A stretch of 64,000 bases of DNA. It comes from Tessaracoccus oleiagri. Lineage in GTDB: Bacteria > Actinomycetota > Actinomycetes > Propionibacteriales > Propionibacteriaceae. The notes beneath the pieces were generated by a model that saw nothing but the letters and a program-made list of their open reading frames with translations, was not told the DNA's origin and searched no databases. Shown in pieces: positions 8,728-18,446 of the stretch (its first letter is position 1; every line of letters begins with the position of its first letter). The stretch spans positions 248,001-312,000 of the forward strand of contig NZ_FNGP01000004.1 of the NCBI RefSeq assembly GCF_900103275.1, given 5' to 3'. Made by a program: the position numbers and the translations under genes.

Positions 8728-9915
8728 ATGAAGCGAAGCGAAGACCCGGTCGTCGTACTCGGCTACGCACGCACCCCGGTGGGGGCGTTCGGCAAGTCGC
8801 TGGCCGGAGTGCCCGCCCACGTGCTTGGCGCGACGGCGGCCAAGGCCGCGCTGGAGCGGTCCGGCCTGACGGCCGACGACCCGCAGGAGTGGATCATCGG
8901 CTGCGTCGGCGCCACCGGCCATGACGCCTACATCTCGCGTCGGGTGTCGATCGAGGCGGGCGCCCCGGTCGAGTCCACCGCCATGACCGTCAATCGGTTG
9001 TGCGGATCGGCCATGCAGGCCGTCGGCCTGGCGGCGATGGAGCTCATGGTCGGCGAGGCGGACATCGTCGTCGCCGGCGGCACGGAGAACATGTCGGCGC
9101 AGCCCTTCATGGACTTCTCGGCCCGCAACGGCGCCACGCTCGGCAACCGGGAACTGCTCGACGGCACCTACTCCATGGTGACCGACCCGTTCAGCCGCCA
9201 GCCGATGGGCATCACTGCCGAGAACGTCGCCGAGCGTTACGGTGCCACCCGCGAGGAACAGGACGAGTTCGCGCTCGAGTCCCAGCGGCGGGCGCAGGAG
9301 GCCCTGGCCTCCGGGGCGGTGGCGGGGGAGATCACCCCCGTCACCATCAGCTCGCGCCGCGGCGACACCGTCGTGGACACCGACGAGCACCCGCGCGCGG
9401 GCCTCACCATCGAGAAGCTCGCGGCGATGCGCCCGGTGTTCAAGTCAGACGGCACCGTCACCGCGGGCAACGCCTCGGGGATCAACGACGGCGCGTGCGT
9501 CCTCGTCCTGACCCGCGCCTCCGTGGCCGCCGAGCGTGGTCTGAAGCCGCTGGCGGAGCTGGTGGACTTCACCAAGGTCGGGATTGCCCCGGAGATCATG
9601 GGCTACGCCCCGAAGCCCGCGATCGAGAAGATCCTCGACCGCAACGGCCTGGCGGCGTCCGACATCGGCTGGATCGAGCTGAACGAGGCGTTCGCGGCCC
9701 AGGCGGTGCCGATCGTCCGCGACCTCGGCCTCGATGCCGAGAAGGTGAACCCCCTCGGCGGCGCCATCGCCTGGGGGCATCCGATCGGGGCGACCGGCGC
9801 GATCATCACGGCCCGGACGATCGAGAACATACGTCGCCACGGGCACGAGTGGGGGTTGGCGTCGATGTGCATCGGCGGCGGCCAGGCGGTGGCCAGCCTC
9901 TGGCGAGCGGTCTGA
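8728..9915 (+). CDS. Acetyl-CoA acetyltransferase (thiolase)
   Basis: 395 residues. Catalyses CoA-dependent cleavage of acetoacetyl-CoA to two acetyl-CoA, the last step of the operon. The nucleophilic Cys is in NRLCGSAMQ, the His in GGAIAWGHPIGATGA, the second Cys in SMCIGGGQA, and NEAFAAQ is present. Length matches biosynthetic-type thiolases. The ATG at 8728 lies 15 nt after the dehydrogenase stop. No CoA-binding oddities are seen. The gene is followed by an inverted repeat that may end the operon. Confidence 0.92.
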   Translation: MKRSEDPVVVLGYARTPVGAFGKSLAGVPAHVLGATAAKAALERSGLTADDPQEWIIGCVGATGHDAYISRRVSIEAGAPVESTAMTVNRLCGSAMQAVGLAAMELMVGEADIVVAGGTENMSAQPFMDFSARNGATLGNRELLDGTYSMVTDPFSRQPMGITAENVAERYGATREEQDEFALESQRRAQEALASGAVAGEITPVTISSRRGDTVVDTDEHPRAGLTIEKLAAMRPVFKSDGTVTAGNASGINDGACVLVLTRASVAAERGLKPLAELVDFTKVGIAPEIMGYAPKPAIEKILDRNGLAASDIGWIELNEAFAAQAVPIVRDLGLDAEKVNPLGGAIAWGHPIGATGAIITARTIENIRRHGHEWGLASMCIGGGQAVASLWRAV

Positions 9916-9927
9916 CCTGCACCCTCC

Positions 9928-9974
9928 AAAGGGCCGGTGGCCACACCATTTCGGGTGCGGCCGCCGGCCCCTTT
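9928..9974 (+). terminator. Inverted repeat after the thiolase gene
   Basis: Arms AAAGGGCCGGTGGCC (from 9928) and GGCCGCCGGCCCCTTT (to 9974) pair with one bulge around a short loop. There is no clear T-tract beyond the CTTT end. Probable transcription end of the ketone-body operon. Confidence 0.5.
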
Positions 9975-10024
9975 CGGCATGTTGCCGTCCGATCCGCTGG
10001 ACCGGGCCGGATCTATGGTGAGGC

Positions 10025-10336
10025 ATGGAAATCCTCCACAGCCTCGCCATGGTTCCCAGACTGGCCGTCGACCTCGGCATCCGCGCCTACCAGCGCCATC
10101 TGTCGCCGCACAAGGGGTTCACCTGCGCGCACCTCGTCGCCCATGGTGGACGCTCCTGCTCCGCCGCCGTGCGAGCGATCGTCGCGGAGCGGGGGGTCGT
10201 GCGCGGCATCCCCGACGTACTCGCCAGGTTCCTTGCCTGTGGCCGGGCCGCCGCGTCGCTCGGTCCGGGAGGGACGCGCGTACGGGGAGTCTGCTGCTGC
10301 GGGGGTATTCCCATCCCGTTCCGGCTCCGGGCCTGA
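10025..10336 (+). CDS. YidD-like membrane protein insertion efficiency factor family protein
   Basis: 103 residues. The core AYQRHLSPHKGFTCAHLVAH and GGRSCSAAVRAIVAERG matches the variant YidD family, in which the usual SPxxGxxCRxxPTCS block is replaced by SPHKGFxCAH...SCS. YidD proteins are small factors associated with the inner membrane that assist YidC-dependent insertion. The C-terminal half is unusual: Cys-rich (GVCCCGGIP) and Arg-rich. It stands alone here, not in the usual rpmH-rnpA-yidC cluster, so it may be a second copy with another role. GGTGAGG lies just before the ATG. Confidence 0.65.
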   Translation: MEILHSLAMVPRLAVDLGIRAYQRHLSPHKGFTCAHLVAHGGRSCSAAVRAIVAERGVVRGIPDVLARFLACGRAAASLGPGGTRVRGVCCCGGIPIPFRLRA

Positions 10337-10468
10337 GCCCTCCCCGGATCGTGCACCGCATATCAGCGGAGTGTGCGGACCCCTGCCGGGAGGGGGATAG
10401 TCTAGGGGGCGACCAAGTTTGCCTGCATCGCGCAGTTTGGCGCACCGGCGCCAGAGAGAGGACAAGAC

Positions 10469-13228
10469 GTGACCCAGAACGAGGCTGGACCAATCCTCAA
10501 CGGTCTACCCACGAACCTCCCGGACACGGACGTTGAGGAAACGCTGGAATGGCTTGAGTCGCTCGACGGCGTCATCGACGAGGGCGGCCGACACCGGGCC
10601 CGCTACGTGATGCTGAAGCTGCTGGAACGCGCCCGCGAGCGCCAGATCGGCGTCCCGTCGCTGACCGGTACGGACTACGTCAACACCATCCCGGTGGGCC
10701 AGGAGCCCTCCTTCCCCGGCGACGAGGACCTCGAGCGCGGCATCCGCCGCCTGCTGCGCTGGAACGCGGCCATCATGGTGCACCGCGCGCAGCGCCCCGG
10801 CATCGGCGTCGGCGGCCACATCGCCTCCTACGCGTCCTCCGCCACGCTCTACGAAGTGGGCATGAACCACTTCTTCCGCGGCAAGGACCACCCCGGCGGC
10901 GGCGACCAGGTCTACTTCCAGGGCCACGCCAGCCCCGGCATGTACGCGCGCGCCTACCTCGCCGGACGCCTCACCGAGGACGACCTCGACGGCTTCCGCC
11001 AGGAGCACTCGCACTACGTCGACGGGAAGCTGCGCGCCCTGCCCAGCTATCCGCACCCGCGCCAGATGCCGAAGTTCTGGGAGTTCCCGACCGTGTCGAT
11101 GGGCCTCGGGCCCATCAACGCCATCTACCAGGCCCAGTTCAACCGCTACCTGCACAACCGGGGCATCAAGGACACCTCCCAGCAGCACGTCTGGGCCTTC
11201 CTCGGTGACGGCGAGATGGACGAGGTCGAGTCGCGCGGCGCGCTGCAGCTCGCGGCGAACGAGGAACTCGACAACCTCACCTTCGTCATCAACTGCAACC
11301 TCCAGCGGCTCGACGGCCCGGTCCGCGGCAACGGCAAGATCATGCAGGAGCTCGAGGCGTTCTTCCGCGGCGCGGGCTGGAACGTCATCAAGGTCGTCTG
11401 GGGCCGGGGCTGGGACCCGCTGCTGGCCAACGACACCGAGGGTGCGCTGCTCAACCTGATGAACTCCGTCAGCGACGGCGACTACCAGACCTTCAAGGCC
11501 AACGACGGCGCCTACGTGCGCAAGCACTTCTTCGAGCGCGACCCCCGCACGGCCGCGATGGTGAAGGACTGGAGCGACGAGGACATCTGGCGCCTCAGCC
11601 GCGGCGGCCACGACTACCACAAGGTGTACTCGGCGTACAAGGCCGCGACCGAGTTCACGGGCGCCCCCACCGTCGTGCTGGCGCACACGATCAAGGGCTA
11701 CTTCCTCGGCAAGCACTTCGCCGGCCGCAACGCCACGCACCAGATGAAGAAGCTCGCCCTCGACGACCTCAAGTCGCTGCGCGACCGCGTCCAGGTGCCC
11801 ATCAGCGACGAGCAGCTCGAGTCCGACCCGTACCGTCCGCCGTACGTGCACCCCGGTAAGGACGATCCCCGCATCAAGTACCTGCACGAGCGTCGCCGCG
11901 AGCTGGGCGGCTACCTGCCCGAGCGCCGCGCCGACCGCAAGTTCATCTCGTTGCCGGGCGACAAGGCCTACGAATCGTCCCGCAAGGGCTCGGGCAAGCA
12001 GGAGGTCGCCACGACGATGGCGTTCGTCCGCCTGCTGAAGGACCTGATGCGCGACAAGCAGTTCGCCCCGCGCGTCGTCCCGATCATCCCCGACGAGGCG
12101 CGCACCTTCGGCATGGACGCGTTCTTCCCCACCATCAAGATCTACAACCCGCACGGCCAGAACTACACCCCGGTGGACCACGAGCTGTTCCTCAGCTACC
12201 GGGAGGCCAAGGACGGGCAGATCATCCACACCGGCATCAACGAGGCGGGGTCCGTCGCGGCCTTCACGGCGGCCGGCACGTCGTACGCCACGCACGGCGA
12301 GCCGATGGTCCCGATCTACGTCTTCTACTCGATGTTCGGCTTCCAGCGCACGGGCGACGGCATGTGGGCGGCGGCGGACCAGCTGGCCCGCGGTTTCTAC
12401 ATCGGCGCCACCGCCGGACGCACCACGCTCGCAGGTGAGGGCACCCAGCACATGGACGGCCACTCGCCGGTCATCGCGTCGACCAACCCGGCGATCGTCG
12501 CCTACGACCCCGCCTACGGCTACGAGATCGCGCACATCGTGCGCCGCGGCCTGGAGCGGATGTACGGCGAGCAGCCGGAGGACGTCTCCTACTACCTCAC
12601 GGTCTACAACGAGCCCATCGTGCAGCCGAAGGAGCCGGAGGACCTCGATGTGGAAGGCGTCCTGCGCGGCATGTACCTGCTGCGGAAGGGCGACTTCGAG
12701 GGCGTCGGTGAGGACGCGCGCCGCGCACAGATCCTCGTCTCCGGCGTGGCGGTCCCGTGGGGACTCGAGGCCCAGGAGCTCCTGAAGAAGGACTTCGGGG
12801 TGGTCGCCGACGTGTGGTCCGTCACCTCGTGGACCGAACTCCGCAGGGAGGGCTTGGAGCTCGAGCGGAAGTCGTTCGACGAGCCCTTCGCCGACCACGG
12901 CAAGTCGTGGGTGGAGCAGAAGCTGGAGGGGGCTCCCGGGCCCGTCGTCGCCAGCTCCGACTACACCACGACGCTGCCCGACATGATCCGGCAGTGGGTG
13001 CCCGCCGACTACTCGGTGCTCGGCGCCGACGAGTTCGGCTTCTCCGACACCCGTGCGGCGGCCCGTCGCTACTTCAAGATCGACGGCCCGTCGATCGCGG
13101 TCCGGGTGCTGCAGCGTCTCGCCGCGGCGGGTGAGGTCCCGGAGGAGTGGGCCACCCGGGCAGCCGAGCAGTACAAGATCCAGGACGTCACTGCCGGGAC
13201 CTCCGGCAATGCCGGCGGCGACGCCTGA
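10469..13228 (+). CDS. aceE: Pyruvate dehydrogenase E1 component, homodimeric
   Basis: 919 residues. Thiamine-diphosphate-dependent decarboxylation of pyruvate as the E1 of the pyruvate dehydrogenase complex. The ThDP/Mg motif GDGEMDE...[15 protein letters not shown] is present, with ALRQMP-like N-terminal [24 protein letters not shown] and the C-terminal transketolase region ([35 protein letters not shown] split over the pyrimidine-binding part). The length matches single-chain AceE of actinobacteria and E. coli. GTG start with GAGAGAGGA upstream. The E2 and E3 genes are not in the window. A strong hairpin follows the stop. Confidence 0.95.
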   Translation: MTQNEAGPILNGLPTNLPDTDVEETLEWLESLDGVIDEGGRHRARYVMLKLLERARERQIGVPSLTGTDYVNTIPVGQEPSFPGDEDLERGIRRLLRWNAAIMVHRAQRPGIGVGGHIASYASSATLYEVGMNHFFRGKDHPGGGDQVYFQGHASPGMYARAYLAGRLTEDDLDGFRQEHSHYVDGKLRALPSYPHPRQMPKFWEFPTVSMGLGPINAIYQAQFNRYLHNRGIKDTSQQHVWAFLGDGEMDEVESRGALQLAANEELDNLTFVINCNLQRLDGPVRGNGKIMQELEAFFRGAGWNVIKVVWGRGWDPLLANDTEGALLNLMNSVSDGDYQTFKANDGAYVRKHFFERDPRTAAMVKDWSDEDIWRLSRGGHDYHKVYSAYKAATEFTGAPTVVLAHTIKGYFLGKHFAGRNATHQMKKLALDDLKSLRDRVQVPISDEQLESDPYRPPYVHPGKDDPRIKYLHERRRELGGYLPERRADRKFISLPGDKAYESSRKGSGKQEVATTMAFVRLLKDLMRDKQFAPRVVPIIPDEARTFGMDAFFPTIKIYNPHGQNYTPVDHELFLSYREAKDGQIIHTGINEAGSVAAFTAAGTSYATHGEPMVPIYVFYSMFGFQRTGDGMWAAADQLARGFYIGATAGRTTLAGEGTQHMDGHSPVIASTNPAIVAYDPAYGYEIAHIVRRGLERMYGEQPEDVSYYLTVYNEPIVQPKEPEDLDVEGVLRGMYLLRKGDFEGVGEDARRAQILVSGVAVPWGLEAQELLKKDFGVVADVWSVTSWTELRREGLELERKSFDEPFADHGKSWVEQKLEGAPGPVVASSDYTTTLPDMIRQWVPADYSVLGADEFGFSDTRAAARRYFKIDGPSIAVRVLQRLAAAGEVPEEWATRAAEQYKIQDVTAGTSGNAGGDA

Positions 13229-13239
13229 CCCACCGCAAC

Positions 13240-13279
13240 ACGACGCGGGGCCGAGGAGTGATCCTCGGCCCCGCGTCGT
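13240..13279. terminator. Perfect 18-bp hairpin between aceE and the convergent propeller gene
   Basis: Arms ACGACGCGGGGCCGAGGA (13240-13257) and its exact complement (13262-13279) around a GTGA tetraloop, followed by TTGCTCG. It lies between two converging genes and can act as a terminator in both directions, although no long T-tract is present. Confidence 0.75.
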
Positions 13280-13295
13280 TTGCTCGTACCGACGG

Positions 13296-15593
13296 TCAAC
13301 GTCGCGCGGGCGGGCCCTCCACGACGAGCCGGAAGCTCTGTTCCGTGGCGTTGCCGCGCGAGTCCTCCACAGTCACGGTGACGCGGGAGGTCCCGACCCA
13401 GTCGTGGGCCCCCGAGATGAGCCCGGTGTCCGGGTCGATGGTGAGCCCCTCGGGCAGTCCGGCGGCCGTGTAGGTCAGGGTGCGGAGGTCGGTCGCCTCC
13501 ACCTGGATCCGCACCTGCTCGCCGGACTTCACCAGGGTGAGGTCGATCGGCTCGACGACGGGTGCCGTGGTGTCCGGGAAGGGGTTCTCCTCGGGCGTGG
13601 CCCGGTAGAGGTGTCCGTCGCGGCCGAAGTAGAGGCGGCCGTCGGCGTCGAGGACCGCGTGCTCGCCGTCGGTGATCTTCTTGGTCTCGAGGCTCTCGGG
13701 GTCGGCGACGAACACCTCGCCGAGCGCGGTGGCGCCGTAGAGGAGGCCGTCGGGCCCGAACTCGAGGGTGCCCATGCCCCAGATGCCGCCGGCGGCGCCG
13801 ACGGTGACCTGGCCCAGGACCTCCTTGGTCTCGAGGTCGAACTTGAAGACGATGCCCTGCGACGTCAGGCCCCAGAGGAAGCCCTCGTCGTCCATCGTGA
13901 GCTCGACGTAGTCGCGGGCCCCCTCGATGGGCGCCCCGTCCCAGACCAGCTCGCGGGTGTCCAGGTCCATGATGAACAGCCGTGCCCCCGGGTGCGGGGA
14001 CTCGCCGCCGAGCACCTCGATGCTGGTACCTCCGACGAGCAGCTTGTCGCGGTGCGTCAGCGAGGCGTTGCTGAGGCCCTGGATGGGCGCCCCGAGGTCG
14101 GTCCGCACATCGGTGGCGGTGTCGTAGTGGACCAGGATCCCGGTGTTGATGTCACGACCACCGATGGTGCCCGCGACCATGGACGTCTCGTCGACCACCT
14201 CGAGGGCGTAGATCCGCTCCTGTTGCTGGCTCGCGACCCCGAAGATGTCGTCGGGGTTGCGTCCCCAGACGTACGGCTGGCTGGGGTCGAGCTCGTACAC
14301 CGAGCCCTGCGGGTACGTGCTGAAGTAGACCTTGTCGTCGACCTCGGCCCAGGCGTCGACCCGGTTGGTGGGCCCTCCCTGGAAGTTCGCGAACGTCCCC
14401 GTGGCGATGTCGTAGGCGTCGACGGTCACCGCGCCGGAGCTGCCGCCGATCCAGATCCTGCCGTCGATGTGGCTGAGCGAGCGGATCGTGACACCGAACG
14501 CGGGGGACTCCGCCTGCTCCTTGGTACCTTGGCCAGTCGCGGGGTTCCACTTCCAGAGGATGCCGCGGGAGTCCATGCCGACGACGGTCTCCCCGGGCCA
14601 GGCCGGATCCTTGAGATCGATCAACGAGATGCCGGCGGCACCGTCGGCCGAGGTCAGGCCCTGCTTCCAACCGGTGTGCGAGACCTCGCGCGTGTTGGTG
14701 TCGTAGCGCGTGAGGCCCTTGGAGAGCTGCACGAAGTAGGTGTTGCCGTCGGCATCGGGGCCGGCCATGCCGCCCTGGGCGTTGCGGTCGATGTTCTGGA
14801 TCCATTCCCCGGCGGCGACGTCGTAGACGTGCCAGTCGAGCGAGGGGCTGGTGTAGGAGAACAGGAGACCGTTCGCGTAGTGCAGGTGGTAGTGGCGGGC
14901 CTCGGTGGTGGCCCACTCCGGCGACGGGATCGTGGTCTTCTCGCCCGTCGCCACGTTGATCGCCACCATGTGCATGCGGCTGCCCTCGGTGCCGACGAAG
15001 AGCGTGTCGAGTTCGGGGACGTAGGCCATGCTCCTGGCGTACTGCTCGCCCTCCACGGCCACGCCCATCCTCGTGAAGGTGCCGGTGTTGGTGTCGAAGC
15101 TGAAGACCTCGCCCGACGGGTACCCGCCACCGTAGATGAGCCCGTCCTCCCCGGTCTCGAGGTACGTGATCACGGTGTCGCCGGGGATCGGCTGCCCGAG
15201 GTCCTCGACGACGTCCGCGCCGGGCGAGTAGCGGATGAGGTTCCCGGTGGGACTCCAGGAGGCGATGTATACCTTGCCGTCGGGCCCGAGGAGGATGTTG
15301 TGCGACTGGGAGATGCCGTCCACGGCGATCTGCCGCAATTGCTGGCCGGTGGCAATGTCGATCACCGAGAACTGCAAGGTCTGCTCGGCCTGGCTGGAGA
15401 CCATGTAGAGGACGGGGCGGCCGTCGACCCAGTGGCCGGCGGTGGACTGGGTGTTGCGGGTGGTGGTGATCGGCGCGCCGAGGTCCTCGATGACGGGCGA
15501 GGTGGGCGTTTCGGCCGAGACCGGCGCCACGAGGGCGGTGCTCGCCAGCGCTGCGCCCAAGGCGCCGATGGCGAGACTTCGAATCCAATGCAT
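13296..15593 (-). CDS. Secreted beta-propeller protein with a C-terminal Ig-like (putative-Ig) domain
   Basis: 765 residues. The N-terminus is a signal peptide (RSLAIGALGAALASTALVAP, cleavage near VSAE). The body consists of repeated WD40/kelch/NHL-like blades of about 45 residues with recurring motifs (LLGPDGKVYIASW, GEDGLIYGGGYPSG, PELDTLFVGTEGS, DADGRLYFGRDGHLY). The last 85 or so residues form an Ig-like fold of the type AAGLPEGLTIDPDTGLISG. There is no LPXTG anchor or lipobox, so it is probably released or bound non-covalently. No catalytic motif is recognised and the substrate is unknown. The ATG at 15593 has AGAAAGG upstream. It stands alone and converges on aceE. Confidence 0.8.
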   Translation of the reverse strand: MHWIRSLAIGALGAALASTALVAPVSAETPTSPVIEDLGAPITTTRNTQSTAGHWVDGRPVLYMVSSQAEQTLQFSVIDIATGQQLRQIAVDGISQSHNILLGPDGKVYIASWSPTGNLIRYSPGADVVEDLGQPIPGDTVITYLETGEDGLIYGGGYPSGEVFSFDTNTGTFTRMGVAVEGEQYARSMAYVPELDTLFVGTEGSRMHMVAINVATGEKTTIPSPEWATTEARHYHLHYANGLLFSYTSPSLDWHVYDVAAGEWIQNIDRNAQGGMAGPDADGNTYFVQLSKGLTRYDTNTREVSHTGWKQGLTSADGAAGISLIDLKDPAWPGETVVGMDSRGILWKWNPATGQGTKEQAESPAFGVTIRSLSHIDGRIWIGGSSGAVTVDAYDIATGTFANFQGGPTNRVDAWAEVDDKVYFSTYPQGSVYELDPSQPYVWGRNPDDIFGVASQQQERIYALEVVDETSMVAGTIGGRDINTGILVHYDTATDVRTDLGAPIQGLSNASLTHRDKLLVGGTSIEVLGGESPHPGARLFIMDLDTRELVWDGAPIEGARDYVELTMDDEGFLWGLTSQGIVFKFDLETKEVLGQVTVGAAGGIWGMGTLEFGPDGLLYGATALGEVFVADPESLETKKITDGEHAVLDADGRLYFGRDGHLYRATPEENPFPDTTAPVVEPIDLTLVKSGEQVRIQVEATDLRTLTYTAAGLPEGLTIDPDTGLISGAHDWVGTSRVTVTVEDSRGNATEQSFRLVVEGPPARR

Positions 15594-15657
15594 CGGTGAT
15601 GGACCTTTCTGGGGGAGTGGTCCGCGGCTGTGCGGGGGGAGAAAAGCTTCTCTATGT

Positions 15658-15677
15658 TGAACCCTAAAGCGGGTTCA
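15658..15677. promoter_or_regulatory. 20-bp perfect dyad between divergent genes
   Basis: TGAACCC and GGGTTCA arms around TAAAGC. It lies in the 228-bp region between the divergent propeller gene and the DUF3052 gene, just upstream of a possible CATAGA -10 box for the propeller gene. It could be an operator; the factor is unknown. Confidence 0.35.
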
Positions 15678-15821
15678 CATGGCGGTCAAGGGCTTGGGCG
15701 GAAAAGGCGGGTTCGTCAAGTCGTTGCCGAGGGTGACCGGAACCCGGGGGAGGTGGTGCACGAAACTTCCGCATCTGGCAGGCTTGGCCACGTGGTTAAC
15801 ACGAACAGCAAGGAGCGATCA

Positions 15822-16226
15822 ATGGAGAGCCAGAGCGGCGCGGAGCTGCTCGGCCTCAACGCCGACATGGTGGTGCAGGAGCTTGGTTGGGACGAGGACG
15901 TCGACCAGGCTCTGAGGGACGACATCATGGACATCATCGACGCCGACATGGTCGAGGAGGCCGTCGAGGCGGTCGACGTCGTGATCCTGTGGTGGCGCGA
16001 CGAGGACGGTGACGTGGTCGACGGGCTCGTCGACGCGCTTCCGGACCTCGCCGACGACGGGTACATCTGGCTGCTGACCCCGAAGGTCGGCCGCCCCGGA
16101 TACATCGACGCGGCATCGGTCGCCGAGGGAGTGACCATCGCAGGTCTGACGCTCACCTCGACGGCGAACGTCGCGCGCGACTGGCAGGCCACGAGGGTGG
16201 TCCGCCCGAAGGGCAACCGAAAGTGA
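15822..16226 (+). CDS. DUF3052 family protein
   Basis: 134 residues, acidic, no signal peptide. Belongs to the actinobacterial DUF3052 family (Mycobacterium Rv2239c lies next to aceE in the same way). Typical segments are VQELGWDEDVDQALRDDIMD, AVDVVILWWRDEDGD and WLLTPKVGRPGYIDAASVAEG. Function is unknown. The ATG at 15822 follows AAGGAG; the frame is open further upstream without a better start. The stop overlaps the phosphofructokinase GTG (GTGA), so the two are probably translated together. Confidence 0.85.
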   Translation: MESQSGAELLGLNADMVVQELGWDEDVDQALRDDIMDIIDADMVEEAVEAVDVVILWWRDEDGDVVDGLVDALPDLADDGYIWLLTPKVGRPGYIDAASVAEGVTIAGLTLTSTANVARDWQATRVVRPKGNRK

Positions 16227-18445
16227 CGGCCACCTGCGCGACCCGCATCGGTGTGATGACCTCCGGCGGGGACGCGCAGGGCATGAACGCCGCGGTCCGG
16301 GCGATCGCCCGGGCCGGCCTCCGCGAGGGCGTGGAGGTGTTCGCCATCCGGGAGGGGTGGCAGGGCGCCTTCGAGGGCGGGGAGCACATCTCGAGGCTGG
16401 GCTGGAGCGACGTCTCCGGCATCCTCAACCGTGGCGGGACCGTGATCGGCACCGCCCGGTCCGCCGCCATGCACACCCGCGACGGGCAGCGCCAGGTGGT
16501 GCGGAACCTGGCCTCGGCCGGCATCGACCGCCTCATCGTGCTGGGCGGCGACGGCTCCCTGACGGGCGCGCGGGAACTGAAGCTCCACTGGGGCGACCTC
16601 CTGGAGGAACTCGTGGCCTCCGGGGGGATCAGCCGTGAACTCGCCGACGAGCACCGCCACCTCTCGCTGGTCGGGCTCGTGGGCTCCATCGACAACGACA
16701 TGATCGGCACCGACATGACGATCGGCACCGACTCCGCGTTGCACCGCATCACGGAGGCGATCGACGCGATCTCGTCGACGGCAGAGTCGCACCGGCGCAC
16801 GTTCATCGTCGAGGTAATGGGCCGCAACTGCGGCTACCTGGCACTGATGACCACCGTCGCCGGCGGTGCGGACTACACCTTCCTGCCCGAGTCGCCGCCG
16901 CGCGAGGGGTGGGAGGACCGGATGGTCGACACGCTCGAGCGCGGCCGCGCCGCCGGGCGCCGCGACTCGATCATCGTCGTCGCAGAGGGCGCGGCGGACC
17001 GCGAGGGCCGGCCCATCTCGGCCCAGCGCATCCACGACGTGATCCTCGAGCGCACGGGGGAGGAGCCCCGGATCACGATCCTCGGCCACGTGCAGCGCGG
17101 CGGCAAGCCGTCCGCCTACGACCGGTGGATGGCCACCGCCTGTGGGGTGGAGGCCGTCCGCGCCGTGATCGATGCCGACGAGCAGACGGAGCCCGTGCTG
17201 GTCGGCGTCTCGCACGACGAGGTGGTCCGCAGGCCGCTCATGCCGTCGGTGATCGCCACCCGGGAGATCGCCAGGCACGTCGCCGACGGCGACTACCAGA
17301 CGGCGGTCGCGAGCAGGGGCCCCGGCTTCGAGCAGATGATCTCCATCTACCGCACGCTCATCGAGGCGCGGCCCACCGTCGCCGAGGACAACGGCAGGCG
17401 CATCGCCGTGATGCACGCCGGCGCACTTGCGCCGGGCATGAACCAGATCGACCGCGTCGCCGTGCGGGTGGGCCTCGACCGCGGCTACACGATGCTGGCC
17501 GTCCAGGGCGGGGTTCCGGGCCTCGTGTCGGGCAACTTCCGCGAGCTGCAGTGGAGCGACGTCGAGGGCATGGCCAACACCGGGGGTGCCACCTTCGGGA
17601 CCCGACGCTACGTGCCCACCGAGGCGGACCTGTACCTGATGGCCCGGCAGCTCGAGGAGCACCGCATCGACGCCATCCTGATCTCCGGCGGATTCCACGC
17701 GTACGCGACGGTCGACATGCTGGAGCGGGAACGCCGACGCTATCCGGCGTTCAACATCCCCATCGCGCTCATCCCCGCGTCCATCGACAACAACCTCCCG
17801 TGCTGGAGCATGGCCGTCGGCTCGGACACGGCACTGAACACCGTCGTCGACTCGATCGACATGGTCCGCATGTCGGCCTCGGCCAGCAAGCGCGCGTTCG
17901 TCGTCGAGACCATGGGCCGCACCTGCGGGTTCCTGCCCCTGCTGGGCGGCATCGCGGGCGGCGCGGAGAAGGTGTACCTGCCGGAGACGGGCGTCTCGCT
18001 GCCCCAGTTGGCCGACGACATCGCCGCCCTGGTGGACGCGTTCGACACTGGTCGCTCCTTCTACCTGGCGGTGATGGGCGAGGAGACGAGCGAGCACTAC
18101 ACCTCGGACGTGATCGCGAAGATGTTCGAGGCGGAGGGCCACGGGCGTTTCACGGTCCGGCAGGCGATCATCGGCCACATCCAGCAGGGCGACGTGCCCA
18201 GCCCGTTCGACCGCATCAACGCCACGCGCCTGGCCTACCACGGCATCGCCTACCTCGACGAACAGCTTGCCGCGGGCCGCAGCGAGTACGCCGCGGCCGA
18301 GTCCGGCGTCGACGGGCTGTTCTCGCCCGCCCGGCACGTGATGGAGGAGATGGACTGGGACAACCAGCGACCACGGAACCAGTGGTGGCTGAAGCTGCGG
18401 GCGGTGGCCGACGAACTCAGCCGTCGCCCCGGCCAGGGGGAGTAG
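16223..18445 (+). CDS. Tandem-domain 6-phosphofructokinase (eukaryote-like layout)
   Basis: 740 residues, twice the usual bacterial length, made of two PFK domains. N-half: TSGGDAQGMNAAVR (13-26), GGDGS (108-112), GSIDND (154-159) and VEVMGRNCGY. The glycines at G111 and G154 (E. coli G104 and G124) predict ATP rather than pyrophosphate as donor, and D157 is the catalytic base. C-half: AGALAPGMN, GGFHAY where the N-half has GGDGS, and SIDNN where the catalytic motif should be SIDND, so it is probably regulatory. Animal and fungal PFKs show the same division (GGFEAY in their C-half). Overlaps the DUF3052 stop by 4 nt. Confidence 0.9.
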   Translation: MTATCATRIGVMTSGGDAQGMNAAVRAIARAGLREGVEVFAIREGWQGAFEGGEHISRLGWSDVSGILNRGGTVIGTARSAAMHTRDGQRQVVRNLASAGIDRLIVLGGDGSLTGARELKLHWGDLLEELVASGGISRELADEHRHLSLVGLVGSIDNDMIGTDMTIGTDSALHRITEAIDAISSTAESHRRTFIVEVMGRNCGYLALMTTVAGGADYTFLPESPPREGWEDRMVDTLERGRAAGRRDSIIVVAEGAADREGRPISAQRIHDVILERTGEEPRITILGHVQRGGKPSAYDRWMATACGVEAVRAVIDADEQTEPVLVGVSHDEVVRRPLMPSVIATREIARHVADGDYQTAVASRGPGFEQMISIYRTLIEARPTVAEDNGRRIAVMHAGALAPGMNQIDRVAVRVGLDRGYTMLAVQGGVPGLVSGNFRELQWSDVEGMANTGGATFGTRRYVPTEADLYLMARQLEEHRIDAILISGGFHAYATVDMLERERRRYPAFNIPIALIPASIDNNLPCWSMAVGSDTALNTVVDSIDMVRMSASASKRAFVVETMGRTCGFLPLLGGIAGGAEKVYLPETGVSLPQLADDIAALVDAFDTGRSFYLAVMGEETSEHYTSDVIAKMFEAEGHGRFTVRQAIIGHIQQGDVPSPFDRINATRLAYHGIAYLDEQLAAGRSEYAAAESGVDGLFSPARHVMEEMDWDNQRPRNQWWLKLRAVADELSRRPGQGE

Positions 18446-18446
18446 C

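Noticed and set aside
10505-12898. 797-codon minus-strand frame opposite aceE
   Set aside because: Shadow of aceE, no motif.
13053-15599. 848-codon plus-strand open frame opposite the propeller gene
   Set aside because: Composition is Val/Asp/Gly/Arg-rich with no motif; a high-GC shadow of the minus-strand gene that has a signal peptide and repeated blades.
15716-18337. 873-codon minus-strand frame opposite phosphofructokinase and DUF3052
   Set aside because: Low-complexity His/Asp/Val/Arg composition and opposite to two recognisable genes.
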